A stretch of DNA of 19,289 nt, taken from Thalassiosira profunda (lineage: Eukaryota; Bacillariophyta; Thalassiosirophyceae; Thalassiosirales; Thalassiosiraceae). The notes under the pieces were generated by a model. That model ran no database searches and was not told the DNA's origin. It saw only the letters and a program-made list of their open reading frames with translations. Below, in pieces: positions 1 to 9,382 of this stretch. Each line of letters begins with the position of its first letter. The stretch's first letter is position 1. The position numbers and the translations under genes were made by a program. The DNA lies in assembly GCA_036939355.1 (NCBI GenBank), contig JALLAP010000305.1:1-19289 (forward strand), read 5' to 3'.

Positions 1-449
1 TCCCGCTCTACCACCAGGGATACGCAAAGGATCCCTCGGCCGTGGCCAAAGCGGCCATTTCCAAGGCTACGGAGGACGGAAACGACGTGGTACTGGTCGA
101 TACCGCCGGGCGAATGCAGAACAACGTCCCGTTGATGAAGGCATTGGCCAAGCTGGTCACGGAGACGCACCCCGACTTGGTCCTGTTCGTCTGCGAGGCG
201 CTGGTGGGCAACGACGGGATGGACCAGCTGACCATGTTTCAAAAGGCGTTGACGGCGGGAGGACACTCTCGCGCCATTGACGGGATCGTACTGACCAAGT
301 TCGATACCGTCTCGGACAAGGTGGGGGCGGCGTTGACGCTCACGCACCTGACGGGGGTGCCGATTGCCTTCTGCGGGACCGGGCAGAAGTACAATCACTT
401 GAAACCGCTCAGCGTCCCGTTTGTGATCCAGAGCTTGTTTTCCTCGTGA
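1..449 (+). CDS. SRPRA: Signal recognition particle receptor alpha subunit (SRalpha/FtsY family), C-terminal GTPase part, 5' partial
   Basis: The frame is open from base 3 to the TGA at 447-449 and continues upstream of the window. SRalpha is the GTPase that docks ribosome-SRP complexes at the ER membrane by pairing with SRP54. Visible motifs of the SRP-GTPase fold are [10 protein letters not shown] just before the G3 element, the G3 box DTAGRMQNN, the G4 box TKFD in '[18 protein letters not shown]', and the closing [12 protein letters not shown] segment that precedes the C-terminal helix. The ending [11 protein letters not shown] is close to eukaryotic SRalpha, and this together with [10 protein letters not shown] argues for the eukaryotic receptor rather than plastid FtsY or SRP54. 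No M domain follows the GTPase, which excludes SRP54. Walker A and the N domain lie outside the window. No intron is seen in this part. The family call is firm; the split between SRalpha and a plastid FtsY is inferred from the C-terminus. Confidence 0.93.
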   Translation, partial: PLYHQGYAKDPSAVAKAAISKATEDGNDVVLVDTAGRMQNNVPLMKALAKLVTETHPDLVLFVCEALVGNDGMDQLTMFQKALTAGGHSRAIDGIVLTKFDTVSDKVGAALTLTHLTGVPIAFCGTGQKYNHLKPLSVPFVIQSLFSS

Positions 450-835
450 TAAAGGGCATAGAGAACTGTTCCTGCTTCTCATCTTCTGTGCCAAATCTGC
501 GTCCTGTCATCGTTGCGTTGCATCCAACAATTTGCTTTATCCCTGGCTGAAGGGTTATCGAGGAAACGAAGGCCAATGCCACCTCTTCTCTGCGATGCTT
601 AATAGAGGGTTATCCCTCCACTCTGAGTCAGAATACCTTCGTTTGGAAGGAATCCGCCAGGGCAAGGCCTTCTTTGGGGTTCGCACAAATCGCCCCTGCG
701 GCCCTTCTCACTTTTTCCGCCGAGACGCCCAGCCAAAACCGCGGTCGAGCAGGAGGTTCCAGCATGCCGGGCCTTCTTCGGGCGGAGAGAACTCGATGGA
801 AGCCCGCGGCCCTCACAATTATTCCGATTCAGCCT

Positions 836-873
<38 letters not shown>

Positions 874-920
874 TTGGGTCGCATAGCGCTCGACGCGGGC
901 GCATTGGCATTGCAAAAGCG
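450..920. promoter_or_regulatory. Intergenic region: 3' flank of SRalpha and 5' leader/promoter of the ABCC transporter
   Basis: No gene is supported in these 471 bases. The segment must hold the SRalpha 3' end and the promoter plus leader of the ABC transporter starting at 921. No TATA box or polyadenylation signal stands out. The last 90 bases become very G+C-rich and carry a GGC trinucleotide run. Apparent ORFs on both strands here are low-complexity products of that composition. Confidence 0.5.
838..873 (+). repeat. GGC trinucleotide microsatellite, 12 units
   Basis: Twelve uninterrupted GGC units end 47 bases upstream of the proposed ABCC start codon. They probably lie in the 5' untranslated leader or core promoter. 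Such runs are length-polymorphic and can form G-rich secondary structure; neither is shown here. Confidence 0.9.
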
Positions 921-3900
921 ATGTCGGCCGACAAGGACACCGACTCGTCCCTCTCCTCCTCCTTCGACGACCGCATGGCGCCCTCCGATGACAAGGACCT
1001 CGCGCGGCGGAGAGGGCAGCCTCCCGCCGCGGCGACCAAGCCGTGGCCCGAAGACAGGCCTGCTGTCGACTCCGCCACCTCCACAATGGCACGATGCGCC
1101 CCCCGCCCGTTCCTGCGGAGGCAGCGCGACGCCCTCTTCTACTCGTACATGAGCCCCCTCCTCCGCCGCGGCGCGCGGCTGCACAAGCAGCGCAAGCGGG
1201 CCGCGGCCGTCGCGGCCAGCGGCCACACCTCCGAGAACGCATCTTGTGCACCAAGCCCCCCGAGCAATCCCAACCTGGATGCCGCGCCGGAGTTCGACGC
1301 CGGGGAGCTCGACGAGCTGGGCCGGGAGGACGTGTACGCGGTTCCCTCCTTCATGCGCGCCCGGCGATTGGCCGAGGTGTTCTGGCGGGTACAAAAAGAG
1401 CAGCGGGCCGCCCAGGCCTCCGCTGCCCCCAACACTAGACGCGGCTGCTGCCAAGGCAAAGCAAGCCGCGGGACGACCCTCCCCTTCCTCAAAATCATGT
1501 GGGCCCTCTCCAAGCGGACCTACCTCCCCGCGGCCGCGTGGCAGCTCATCGTGGTCCTCTGCCAGTGCTCCCTCCCCCTTTTGGTGCGCGAAGTATTACT
1601 TCGCCTCGAGGAGAATCCGGGGGAGAACTTCCGTAGGGAGGGATTGCCCCTGGCGCTCCTGGTGTTCATCGTCAGCCTGACAGAGGGGATCGGGAGCGAG
1701 CGGCACAAGTTTCTGAGCTTCCAGACGGGAATCACGTTAAGGGCGGCGGTGGTGAGCGCGGCCCACGGGCACGTTTTGAAGATGACCCCGACGGGGCGGG
1801 CGGGGTTGACGTCCGGGGAGATAACGAACCTGGTGGCGGTGGACGCCCAGAAGCTGTTCGAGCTGACACAGGAGGGGCACTACTCGTGGAGCTGCCCCCT
1901 GGCCATGGTCATCGTGTCGGTGTTGCTGGTGCTGGAGCTCGGGGCGAGCGCCTTCGTGGGCATCGTTACAATGTTCTTGATTGTGCCCTTTGTCCAGTGG
2001 GTGGTGAAGAAGATGATGTCCATTAGACGAAAGCGGGTGGAGGCGGCCGACAAGCGCGTGGAGAGCACCTCCGCCATGCTGCAGGGAATACGCTTCACCA
2101 AGCTCAACCGGTACGAAGAGAAATTCATCGATCGAGTCATGGGCATGCGCAAGATGGAAGTGAAACTGCTGCGAAGGGAACTGTTCTACCTCGCCCTGAC
2201 GATCTTCGCCACGGTCGTCTCCCCCGTGATCGCCAGCGCGGTCACCTTCGTGACGTACGCGCTGCTGAGCGAGGAGAACATATTGACGCCGAGCATGACC
2301 TTCACGAGCCTCTTCCTGTTCGCGGCCTTGCGGTTTCCGATAAACTACGCTGGAAAGTTCATGGGCAAGGCCGCCCAGGGCTTCCAGGCGTGCCATCGAT
2401 TCAGCCTGTTCTTTGCGAGGGATTCGCTGGAGGATTGGCGGGAAGGAAATGGGGAGAACGAGGCAGATGTAGGGGTGGGAACGACCGTGGCCACTGTGAA
2501 GGCGTCTACCGCGGACACTGCGCTCGAGAGCGCAGAGTCGGGGGAGGGATCCACACTGCGGCTGCCCATCTCCACAGTCGAGGATGGCGACGCGAAGGGA
2601 GCGGCGGTTCGGGACGAGTTGGACGACTTCGTCCCCCCTCCGGGCCATAATGAGAACGTCGCTGCGGTGGAAATGGATGCAGAGGACACTGCTGGTGATG
2701 CATCGCGCCCCCTGATCGATGTCAACGCCAGCTTCGGCGTGGGCGCGCCAGGAAGCATATCTACTTTCACGTTGTCCAGGATAGAAATGACCGTCCGCCG
2801 ATCAGAGATCATGTGCGTCGTTGGACCTGTGGCCTCCGGAAAGTCCACATTGGTCCAGGGGCTAATTGGAGAAATGATACCCCTCCCTTTGCCCGATACC
2901 AAATTCAAGGTGGAGGGAAAGATCGCCTACGCGTCCCAGGTGCCCTTCATCCTCAATGCCACCGTGCGAGACAACATCCTCTTTGGCGTTCCATACAACA
3001 AAGAGAGATACGAGAGGGTGCTGGAGGCCTGCTGCTTGACGNGACAACATCCTCTTTGGCGTTCCATACAACAAAGAGAGATACGAGAGGGTGCTGGAGG
3101 CCTGCTGCTTGACGTCGGACATAGAGACGTTTCATTTTGGCGACCTCACTGAGATTGGGGAGCGGGGCGTGACGCTGAGTGGGGGTCAGAAGCAAAGGCT
3201 ATCGCTCGCGAGGGTGGCGTATTCGGCTCCGGACGTGGCGATCCTGGACGATCCGTTGAGCGCGTTGGACGCGGGCACAGGCAAAAAGGTGTTTGAGAAG
3301 CTCTTCAAGCCCTCCGGCGGCAATGGACTATTCCGCAATACGGCCGTGGTGCTGGTGACGCACGCCTCCCACTTCCTAAATCGCGTCGACTCTCTGATGG
3401 TGTTGGTCAACGGGCGAAGCGTGTTTGTGGGAACGTGGGGCGAGCTCACTGACTGCCATCCAACGAACCCCAATGAAGCGGACGCCGTCGAGGCCATTCG
3501 CACGAGCGTCCAGGAGGATCACAGCGACGATTCGACCAACAAGCAAGCATCTCCCATTTCATCTGCGTCTCTGCGGCGCCCAAGAATGTCCAGGCTCAGC
3601 AGCACCAACCGCTCCATGATGGTAGGAGGTGGTCCAAGCTCGGACCCGTCCAAAAACGACAACAAAGGCGAATCCTTCGAGGATGGGAAGATCATGTCGG
3701 TGGAGGAGAGGAAGTACGGACTCTCGCAAGCCTCCACATGGCTGGCTTGGTTCCACTATGCCGGAGGCCCGCTGTTCTTGGCCATCATTGTCTTGGCATT
3801 GGCGTTCGATCGGTTCATGTACGTCGCCACAGAATGGTGGCTCGCCGTCTGGACGCAAGGCGCTTACGAGCCGGTCTACAGTCTCGGGAAGGAGTACGAT

Positions 3901-6056
3901 GCCCAGATCAGTGGGATGGAGGCGCAGCATGCCTACATTCAGACGTACATGATCGTGCTGCTTGTATCCTGTTTCACCACCATCCTGAGGATCAACTGGA
4001 TTGTACAAGGTGGAGCACGATGTGCCAGCCGCCTGTTCGTGATGATGCTCAAGAGGGTGCTGTATGCACCAATGTCCTACTTCGATACCACCCCCATCGG
4101 CCGAATCATGAATCGTTTCACGTATGACACGGAGACGCTGGACCTGACCCTTGTGATGAACAGTGAGTCCTTTGCGTCCTCATGTTATCTGACGTCAACT
4201 GCGCATAATTCTCATCGTATTATCCCCCCAGTGACAATGTTGATGACCTCCCTTGGCTGGATCTTCACCGGCATCATCTTGCAGACGATCATCCTGCCGT
4301 GGATGCTGCTCGTGATCCTGTTCATCGTGTTCTTCTATTGGGTGTTAGTGCTCCACTACCGGAAGAGCGCGGTGGACTTGCAAAGGCTCGACGCCACGAG
4401 CCGCAGTCCCGTCCAGGCGCAGCTGTCCGAAGCTATCGACGGCACCGCCACCATGCGAGTTTTTGGCAAGGCCGCCTACTTCTCCCACGTCTTCCGCGAT
4501 GCTCTCGACGAGAACTCGGGCATGATGATGAATTTCATGGCCGCCCACCGATGGCTCGCGGTGCGCATCCAGATGCTGGGGGCGTGCTCTGTCCTGTTTT
4601 CGGATGGACTTGCAAAGGCTCGACGCCACGAGCCGCAGTCCCGTCCAGGCGCAGCTGTCGGAAGCAATCGACGGCACCGCCACCATGCGAGTCTTTGGCA
4701 AGGCCGCCTACTTCTCCCACGTCTTTCGCGATGCTCTCGACGAGAACTCGGGCATGATGATGAACTTCATGGCCGCCCATCGATGGCTCGCGGTGCGCAT
4801 CCAGATGCTGGGGGCGTGCTCTGTCCTGTTTTCGGTGGCGTTCGTGGCCTCGTTTAACGACGTGCTCGACCTGGACCCAGGCATCGCTGCGATTTTGATC
4901 ATTTGGAGTGCTAATTTCACCATTAGCCTGAGCTTCTTCGTGCAGGGCATCTCGGAAAGCGAGGCGAGCATGACCTCCCTCGAGAGGGTGATGGCCATGA
5001 CTGAGATTGCTCAGGAGGAGGACAAGTCGTGCCATCCCGAGCCTGTCGACGAAACGTGGCCAGGCAGCGGCGATTTGATGTTCGACGATGTCAATCTGAG
5101 ATATCGCCCGGGCCTTCCCTTGTCGCTAGAGGGGCTGTCGTTCTCGCTCCAATCAGGACAACGCTGTGGCGTCGTGGGCAGAACAGGTGAGTGCAGGCGC
5201 GTTTGCCAATTCCACCTGAGTTGCAGCTCTCAAATGTCTTGATCCTACTAAACAGGCGCTGGCAAATCAACGCTCGCGGCTGCCCTCTTTCGTTTGGTCG
5301 AGCTCGAAGGCGGGAAGATACTGTTCGATGGAGTGGATATCTCAAAGATAAGCCTTGCGGACGTGAGAGGGCGACATAATGGGATGACTATAATCCCACA
5401 AGAACCTGTCCTCCTTCCTGGGACATTGAAACAGTGTCTCGATCCGTTTGGCGACTTTGCAGACGAGGAGGTTGAGGAGGCCCTCCGTTGTGTGAGGGGC
5501 GCTTCCCGCGGCCTGGGAAACATCGATGAGGTTGTGGAAGAGGGCGGGAGAAACTTCAGCGTCGGCGAGCGCCAACTGATCTGCCTGGGGCGAGCGTTGC
5601 TAGCAAAGCCCCGGCTGCTCTTCCTCGACGAGGCCACGGCCAGCGTCGATGGCGAAACCGATGCACTCATTCAGAGGATGTTGCGCTCAAGATTCGAGGG
5701 CACCACGCTGCTGACCATTGCCCACCGCCTCAATGTACGTGCCTAGTCTTGCAGATTGTTCACTCCATTTGGTGTCCAGCTCACGCAATCTCTCTTTGCC
5801 TCTATTTTCTCTCAAGACCATCATGGATTATGTACGTTCGTTGTCTTTGCAGATGGTCACTTATCTGGATGCCCATCTCACAAAACTCTTTCCTTTATCT
5901 CAGGACGTCATACTGGTAGTTGATAAAGGCAGGGCCGCTGAATTTGGCACGCCAGCAGAGTTGCTGTCCAACGAGGACAGCATTTTCAGCCAGCTGGTCG
6001 AATCGACTGGAAAGGAGAGTTCCGTGGCCCTTCGATCAATGGTGCTGGACTCCTAA
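921..6056 (+). CDS. ABCC-subfamily (MRP-type) ABC transporter, two membrane domains and two nucleotide-binding domains
   Basis: Model exons are 921-4162, 4232-5186, 5256-5734, 5817-5831 and 5904-6056, with GT-AG introns of 69, 69, 82 and 72 nt. Removing the contig-join artefact at 2970-3114 (73 nt) and one copy of the 4373-4835 duplication (232 nt) leaves 4539 nt, an exact 1512-aa frame. The cytosolic N-terminus has the ABCC entry segment ([12 protein letters not shown], then the [10 protein letters not shown] region), so there is no TMD0. TMD1 starts near residue 190. NBD1 has Walker [10 protein letters not shown] (K641), signature LSGGQKQR from residue 728, and Walker [11 protein letters not shown] with Asp in place of the catalytic Glu, typical of ABCC NBD1. 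TMD2 follows. NBD2 has GRTGAGKST (K1301), signature FSVGERQ, Walker [12 protein letters not shown] and H-loop TIAHRLN. The family exports organic anions, glutathione conjugates and drugs from plasma or vacuolar membranes. Substrate and membrane cannot be told. The ATG at 921 fits family N-termini; no upstream in-frame ATG is obvious. Confidence 0.93.
2970..3114 (+). repeat. Unmerged contig overlap: two exact 72-bp copies around a single N (3042)
   Basis: Bases 2970-3041 and 3043-3114 are identical and separated only by an ambiguous base. The duplicated part encodes the segment just after the Q-loop of NBD1 (DNILFGVP onward), which occurs once in ABCC proteins. Deleting 73 nt (one copy plus N) restores the frame between the two halves of the ORF. 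It is an assembly join rather than a biological repeat. Confidence 0.95.
4163..4231 (+). other. Intron 1 of the ABCC gene (69 nt, open in frame)
   Basis: The donor is CA|GTGAGT at 4163 and the acceptor is CCCCCCAG ending at 4231. Length is a multiple of three and there is no in-frame stop, so the ORF reads through. Splicing gives the join VMN-MTML in TMD2. Retention would add 23 residues. The second intron of this gene (5187-5255) is also 69 nt, with the same GTGAGT donor, but carries an in-frame stop. Confidence 0.8.
4373..4835 (+). repeat. Near-identical 231-bp tandem copies separated by one base; likely two haplotypes joined end to end
   Basis: Copy 1 is 4373-4603 and copy 2 is 4605-4835, with an extra A at 4604. 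They differ at six positions (Ser, Ala, Val, Phe, Asn and His codons), every one a synonymous third-position change. Both encode the same TMD2 segment ([17 protein letters not shown] region), which is single-copy in ABCC proteins. The 232-nt offset breaks the frame, and removing it restores it. The layout copy-one base-copy mirrors the two N joins in this window. Confidence 0.88.
5817..5831 (+). other. 15-nt microexon of the ABCC gene
   Basis: Five codons (TIMDY) lie between an 82-nt intron (GTACGT...CAAG, 5735-5816) and a 72-nt intron (GTACGT...TCAG, 5832-5903). The spliced product reads [19 protein letters not shown], matching the invariant order after the H-loop in ABCC NBD2, which almost always continues with T-I-M-D. 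Both flanking introns have strong donors with G at +5. Confidence 0.9.
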
Positions 6057-6207
6057 TAGACTGATTGTACAATAATTATAGATCTCGTTAGGCAAACTAA
6101 CACTCCTACTCCGCAGGGCATCCGCCACCAGCCTTTCCACGTTCCCCAGCACCTTTTTGCGCTTTAGCAGGAAGCCCTTCAGCTGCGTCTGCTTTCCAGC
6201 AATGTTC

Positions 6208-7377
6208 TCACTGTCTCTGTTCCTTCTGTATTTGCACCATGGCCCAAATGTTGGTGCACACATAGCCTGGGCATGTGTTTGCCTCTCTGCTGAACTCTAG
6301 GGATCGGCATTCGACGCAGAGCGTCTTCAAACAATCCGGGCAGTGTACCACGTCATTCTCCTTTCCGTCAAAACACCCCTCCAGACAGTGCTCCTTTGGG
6401 CAATATTGGGCGTCGCACCATATCAAAGGCTTGCATGACCGGCAGCGAATTTCACCACAGCATTTGCGACTGGACACACATTCATCGCAAAGAAGCGTTT
6501 GGCAACCTTCACCTCCACACTCTGCCAACTCTCCGCAAGACTTGCATTTGCTGATATGACATCGGGCATTGCCACATGCGTCCATAGCTTTGCAAGACCG
6601 GCAGAACTCTCGCTGGCACGTCTCGCAGTACTGCAGAAGTTGGTTTTCTTCTTCGTGATTGTAGCAAAAATTCGAGAGGCAGTTGCAACATGACCAGCTT
6701 TGCATCCCGAAGTATTGGCTTCTTCCATTGTCGACTATCCATTTCATGTCATCGTCCGCATGGACTTCATTTATGACGCGGTCGCACGTTGCGCAGCAAA
6801 GTCTCCGATTGACCATCTCCTGGTTGAACCTTGCCAATAACCCCCCAAGCTCCGGACTTCGCCCGCTCCGCCACTTCATTGGAAGCAGGACTTGCGTCAA
6901 CGAATTTCCGTCAGCATCAATAATACTATTCAGAACTGGAAGAACAGTCGCTTCGGATATCGGAGGCGCAGGATCAAGCTCAGGATTTTCGTGGTAAGCA
7001 ACCAGGCTCAAATCTATCTGCTTCAGGACAAGGGACCCCCGCAGAGGCATCAGTCCGCTCCCTGTTATGTTGGTGCATCCAGCGAGCTTCAGGATTTTGG
7101 TCGCCTCTCTGGCATTTATGGACGACAAAATCCATCCCAGCTCATGGTCCGTCAGTCTCGCGGCCAATTCCTTTTCGATATCCCCGAAGTCCAGCGTCTC
7201 CCACTGCGCCGACGCCAAAATGGCCCTACGCGCAGAGGAAAGCGCCATCGCCATCAAAGCTCGGGACGGCACCGGAAGGTATCCCGCGGCGCTCGCCAGT
7301 ATTGCATCCGGGAGATCGCGGATATGGAGGCCATCCGGGGATGTCCGCCGGCGTTTGCCGCCTCCGTTAGTCGCCAT
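6208..7377 (-). CDS. F-box-like protein with Cys-rich zinc-binding C-terminus (diatom-type family)
   Basis: A single-exon 389-aa frame. The N-terminus is a short basic stretch (GGGKRRRTS), then an F-box-like helical segment (HIRDLPDAILASAAGYLPVP) and a leucine-rich-repeat-like stretch (LKLAGCTNITGSGLMPLRG, then KQIDLSL). From about residue 208 to the end the protein is packed with CxxC and CxC pairs and a few His (CCATC, CCNC, CETC, CRSC, CKSC, CDEC, CRSC, CPDC, CVEC), which looks like several treble-clef or RING/B-box-like zinc sites. I recall proteins with this order from diatom genomes. No member with a tested function is known to me; a ubiquitin-ligase adaptor or E3 role is inference. The start at 7377 matches the usual MA...KRRR beginning. 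An in-frame ATG at 7458 would add 27 residues. It is convergent with ABCC (151-bp gap) and divergent from the UbiB-family gene. Confidence 0.8.
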   Translation of the reverse strand: MATNGGGKRRRTSPDGLHIRDLPDAILASAAGYLPVPSRALMAMALSSARRAILASAQWETLDFGDIEKELAARLTDHELGWILSSINAREATKILKLAGCTNITGSGLMPLRGSLVLKQIDLSLVAYHENPELDPAPPISEATVLPVLNSIIDADGNSLTQVLLPMKWRSGRSPELGGLLARFNQEMVNRRLCCATCDRVINEVHADDDMKWIVDNGRSQYFGMQSWSCCNCLSNFCYNHEEENQLLQYCETCQREFCRSCKAMDACGNARCHISKCKSCGELAECGGEGCQTLLCDECVSSRKCCGEIRCRSCKPLIWCDAQYCPKEHCLEGCFDGKENDVVHCPDCLKTLCVECRSLEFSREANTCPGYVCTNIWAMVQIQKEQRQ

Positions 7378-7503
7378 CGTAGCACAGCAACGACGCACTT
7401 GCTTGATTGTGGCTGGCTCCCTGGCGGGCGGGTGTGAGCAGTCCAGGTACCTAGACATGTACGTACCTTCTGACGCACTTTTCACTTCTTCTTCTGTTCG
7501 ACC
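7378..7503. promoter_or_regulatory. Divergent promoter between the F-box-like gene and the UbiB-family gene
   Basis: Only 126 bp separate the two start codons, so both promoters must sit here or overlap coding sequence. Three small palindromes cluster within 21 bases: GGTACC (7446-7451), ACATGT (7455-7460) and GTACGTAC (7459-7466). No TATA box is evident. A shared regulatory site is possible but not shown. Confidence 0.45.
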
Positions 7504-9382
7504 ATGCTTCGCGTTGCGGCCCGACGGGCTGCCCTGGGCGTTGCAGGGGCGGGCGCCGCCAGCGCCACTGGCCTTGCAATCTACGCCAACACCGAGCAGG
7601 GCCAGGGCTTCCACAGAAGCTACGATTTCTGGTCCCGCGTTGCGCCGGTGGTGGGCTCCTATTGGTGGAACAGCTTTGCGTCTAGCCCCAAGGTCAAATT
7701 GCAACTGGCGCGGAAGGGCGATGCCACAGAAGAAGAGAGGGCGACAGAGAAGAAGGAATTAGTCAAAGAGCTGCATGAGAAAAATGCCCCAGAAATATAT
7801 CAGGCGATGCTCGACCTGGGCGGACTGTACATCAAGCTGGGGCAAGTGCTGAGCGTGACGGCGCTGCCCATTCCGGAGAAATATCGGGAGTACTTTCGAA
7901 CGCTGCAATCCAACGTGCCGGGGGCGTCCGATTTCGAGAAGACGGTGAAACCAACATTGGAGAAAGAACTGGGCAAACCCGTAGAGGAGATATTTGCAAC
8001 AGTGGACGAGGTTCCGTGCGGGGCCGCGAGCATTGGGCAGGCGCATCGTGCAGTCCTGAAGGAGACGGGAGAGGAAGTGGTCATCAAGGTCCAATATCCG
8101 AATGCTCGGTGGCAGGTGCCGGCGGATATCGAGTGTGTGGGAGAGTTCCTCCGGCTCTGCGTTTGGTTCGGATTGGTCGACGAATCGGCAGCGACATTGA
8201 GCTACGACGAGTTCGCGAGGCAGTTCCTTGCCGAGCTGGACTACGAGAGGGAGAAGGACAATCTGAAGGCGGTGCACAAGAGCTCACTTGATCCGTCGGC
8301 TCCCTACCTGAAGAGGGGTGTGGTCATTCCTCTGGTATTTGATGAACTGTGCACTGGCAAAGTGACGATGACGTACCTGCCGGGGCCCAAGTTTGAAGAG
8401 GAAGCGAAACAACAGCTGGCTCTTCTTGGGATAGACACCAAAAGGGGAATTCGGTCGATCGTCAAGGAGGCACACGACAAAACGACAAACACTGGCGAAA
8501 GTCCTGCAGCGAGGGCCAGGAGCTGGCGTTATCACCTGAAAATGCGTCGTCGTGGAAACAAACAATGTCGCGCATTGCCACGAGCCTCGTGAGCGTGGAT
8601 TCCATGTTCTCGATAGTGAGATTTGCCCGACGCGTCATGCTGTGGTCGACGGCCGTTTCCGTGAAAAGCATCAAGGCTGCATCTAGCCTCTTGATAGTGC
8701 CATCGGAATGGAAGGAATGGGCCGACGAGAGAGAATCTGCCATTCTCCAGGCAGAGCGATGGGGTTGGACGCAGGATGCAGTCACGACGCTGTTGGATGT
8801 GCATGGCTACCAGATCCTCAACCAGGGGCTATTCAATGCTGACCCGGTGAGTTTGTACCTCGAATTCTTTTTATTTGTGGCAGCCGCCTCCTAATACGCT
8901 CAAACTCCTCGCAGCATCCCGGCAACATTCTGGTAGTGCAGGATGAAAATGACTCCTCGGTTCAACCCAAGATTGGCCTCATTGACTATGGGCAGGTGAA
9001 AACACTCGAGCCAGTAGAGCGTGTCAAAATTGCTAGACTGATACTGAGCATTGCCGACAAGGAGACCGACGAAGTGATTGCGAACCGCTTTCGGGACCTC
9101 GGAATCAAGACAAAGTCAGACTCGACGCGATTCTTGGCTGAGTTTGGCCGTCTCATGTTTGGATCGTTTGAGAGCAAGCACCTCGATCATCAGTGGCATC
9201 GAGAGCTTCACAAGGAGGACCGTGTGTTATACTTCCCGAATGAACTTTCGATGGTGTACCGGACAGCAATTCTGCTTCGGGGCCTGGCAATGTCGCTCCA
9301 GTTCAACCCGGCTGTGGGAGAGGAGTGGAGGCACCACGCGCAGGAGACCCTCAGGCTGCATGCCGATGTACAGGACGGCTAA
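7504..9382 (+). CDS. ABC1/ADCK/UbiB-family atypical kinase (with an apparent 1-nt frameshift near 8465-8540)
   Basis: Exons are 7504-8846 and 8915-9382; the 68-nt intron (GTGAGT...GCAG, 8847-8914) splits the conserved NADPHPGNIL. UbiB-family proteins are mitochondrial or plastid ATP-binding proteins supporting coenzyme Q or plastoquinone/lipid metabolism. The Lys/Gln motif YIKLGQ (K111, Q114), the P-loop-equivalent [11 protein letters not shown], the ATP lysine in VVIKVQYP (K195), HPGNIL and the metal-binding DYG ([10 protein letters not shown]) are all present. The N-terminus ([12 protein letters not shown], then a small hydrophobic stretch) resembles an organelle-targeting sequence, probably mitochondrial. 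Up to about residue 320 the frame is that of 7504. The conserved [22 protein letters not shown] segment is in another frame. No plausible intron with a G+5 donor removes the shift, and the spliced length is one base short of a multiple of three, so a one-base deletion (sequence error or real mutation) is most likely. Expected length is about 603 aa. Confidence 0.88.

Noticed and set aside
532..1152. 206-aa ORF spanning the GGC repeat upstream of and overlapping the ABCC start
   Set aside because: Low-complexity poly-Gly and Pro/Arg-rich translation in a different frame from the transporter; no family resemblance.
1737..2648. 303-aa ORF on the minus strand opposite the ABCC gene
   Set aside because: Shadow of a G+C-rich coding strand; His/Arg/Gln-rich composition, no domain, and the + strand carries the conserved transporter.
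3043..3114. Genuine internal tandem duplication in the ABCC protein
   Set aside because: Identical copies around an N, frame-breaking, and the same 72-bp length as an unrelated duplication at 17490-17634.
4190..4197. Perfect TGACGTCA (CRE-like; diatom CO2/cAMP-responsive elements have this core)
   Set aside because: It lies inside an ABCC intron rather than a promoter, is a single copy, and an 8-mer is expected by chance often enough.
8460..8520. Intron or programmed ribosomal frameshift to explain the UbiB-family frame change
   Set aside because: Candidate GT sites here lack the G+5 shared by nearly all introns in the window and would give 41-59 nt introns removing conserved residues; no slippery heptamer plus structure is visible. 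A one-base indel is simpler.
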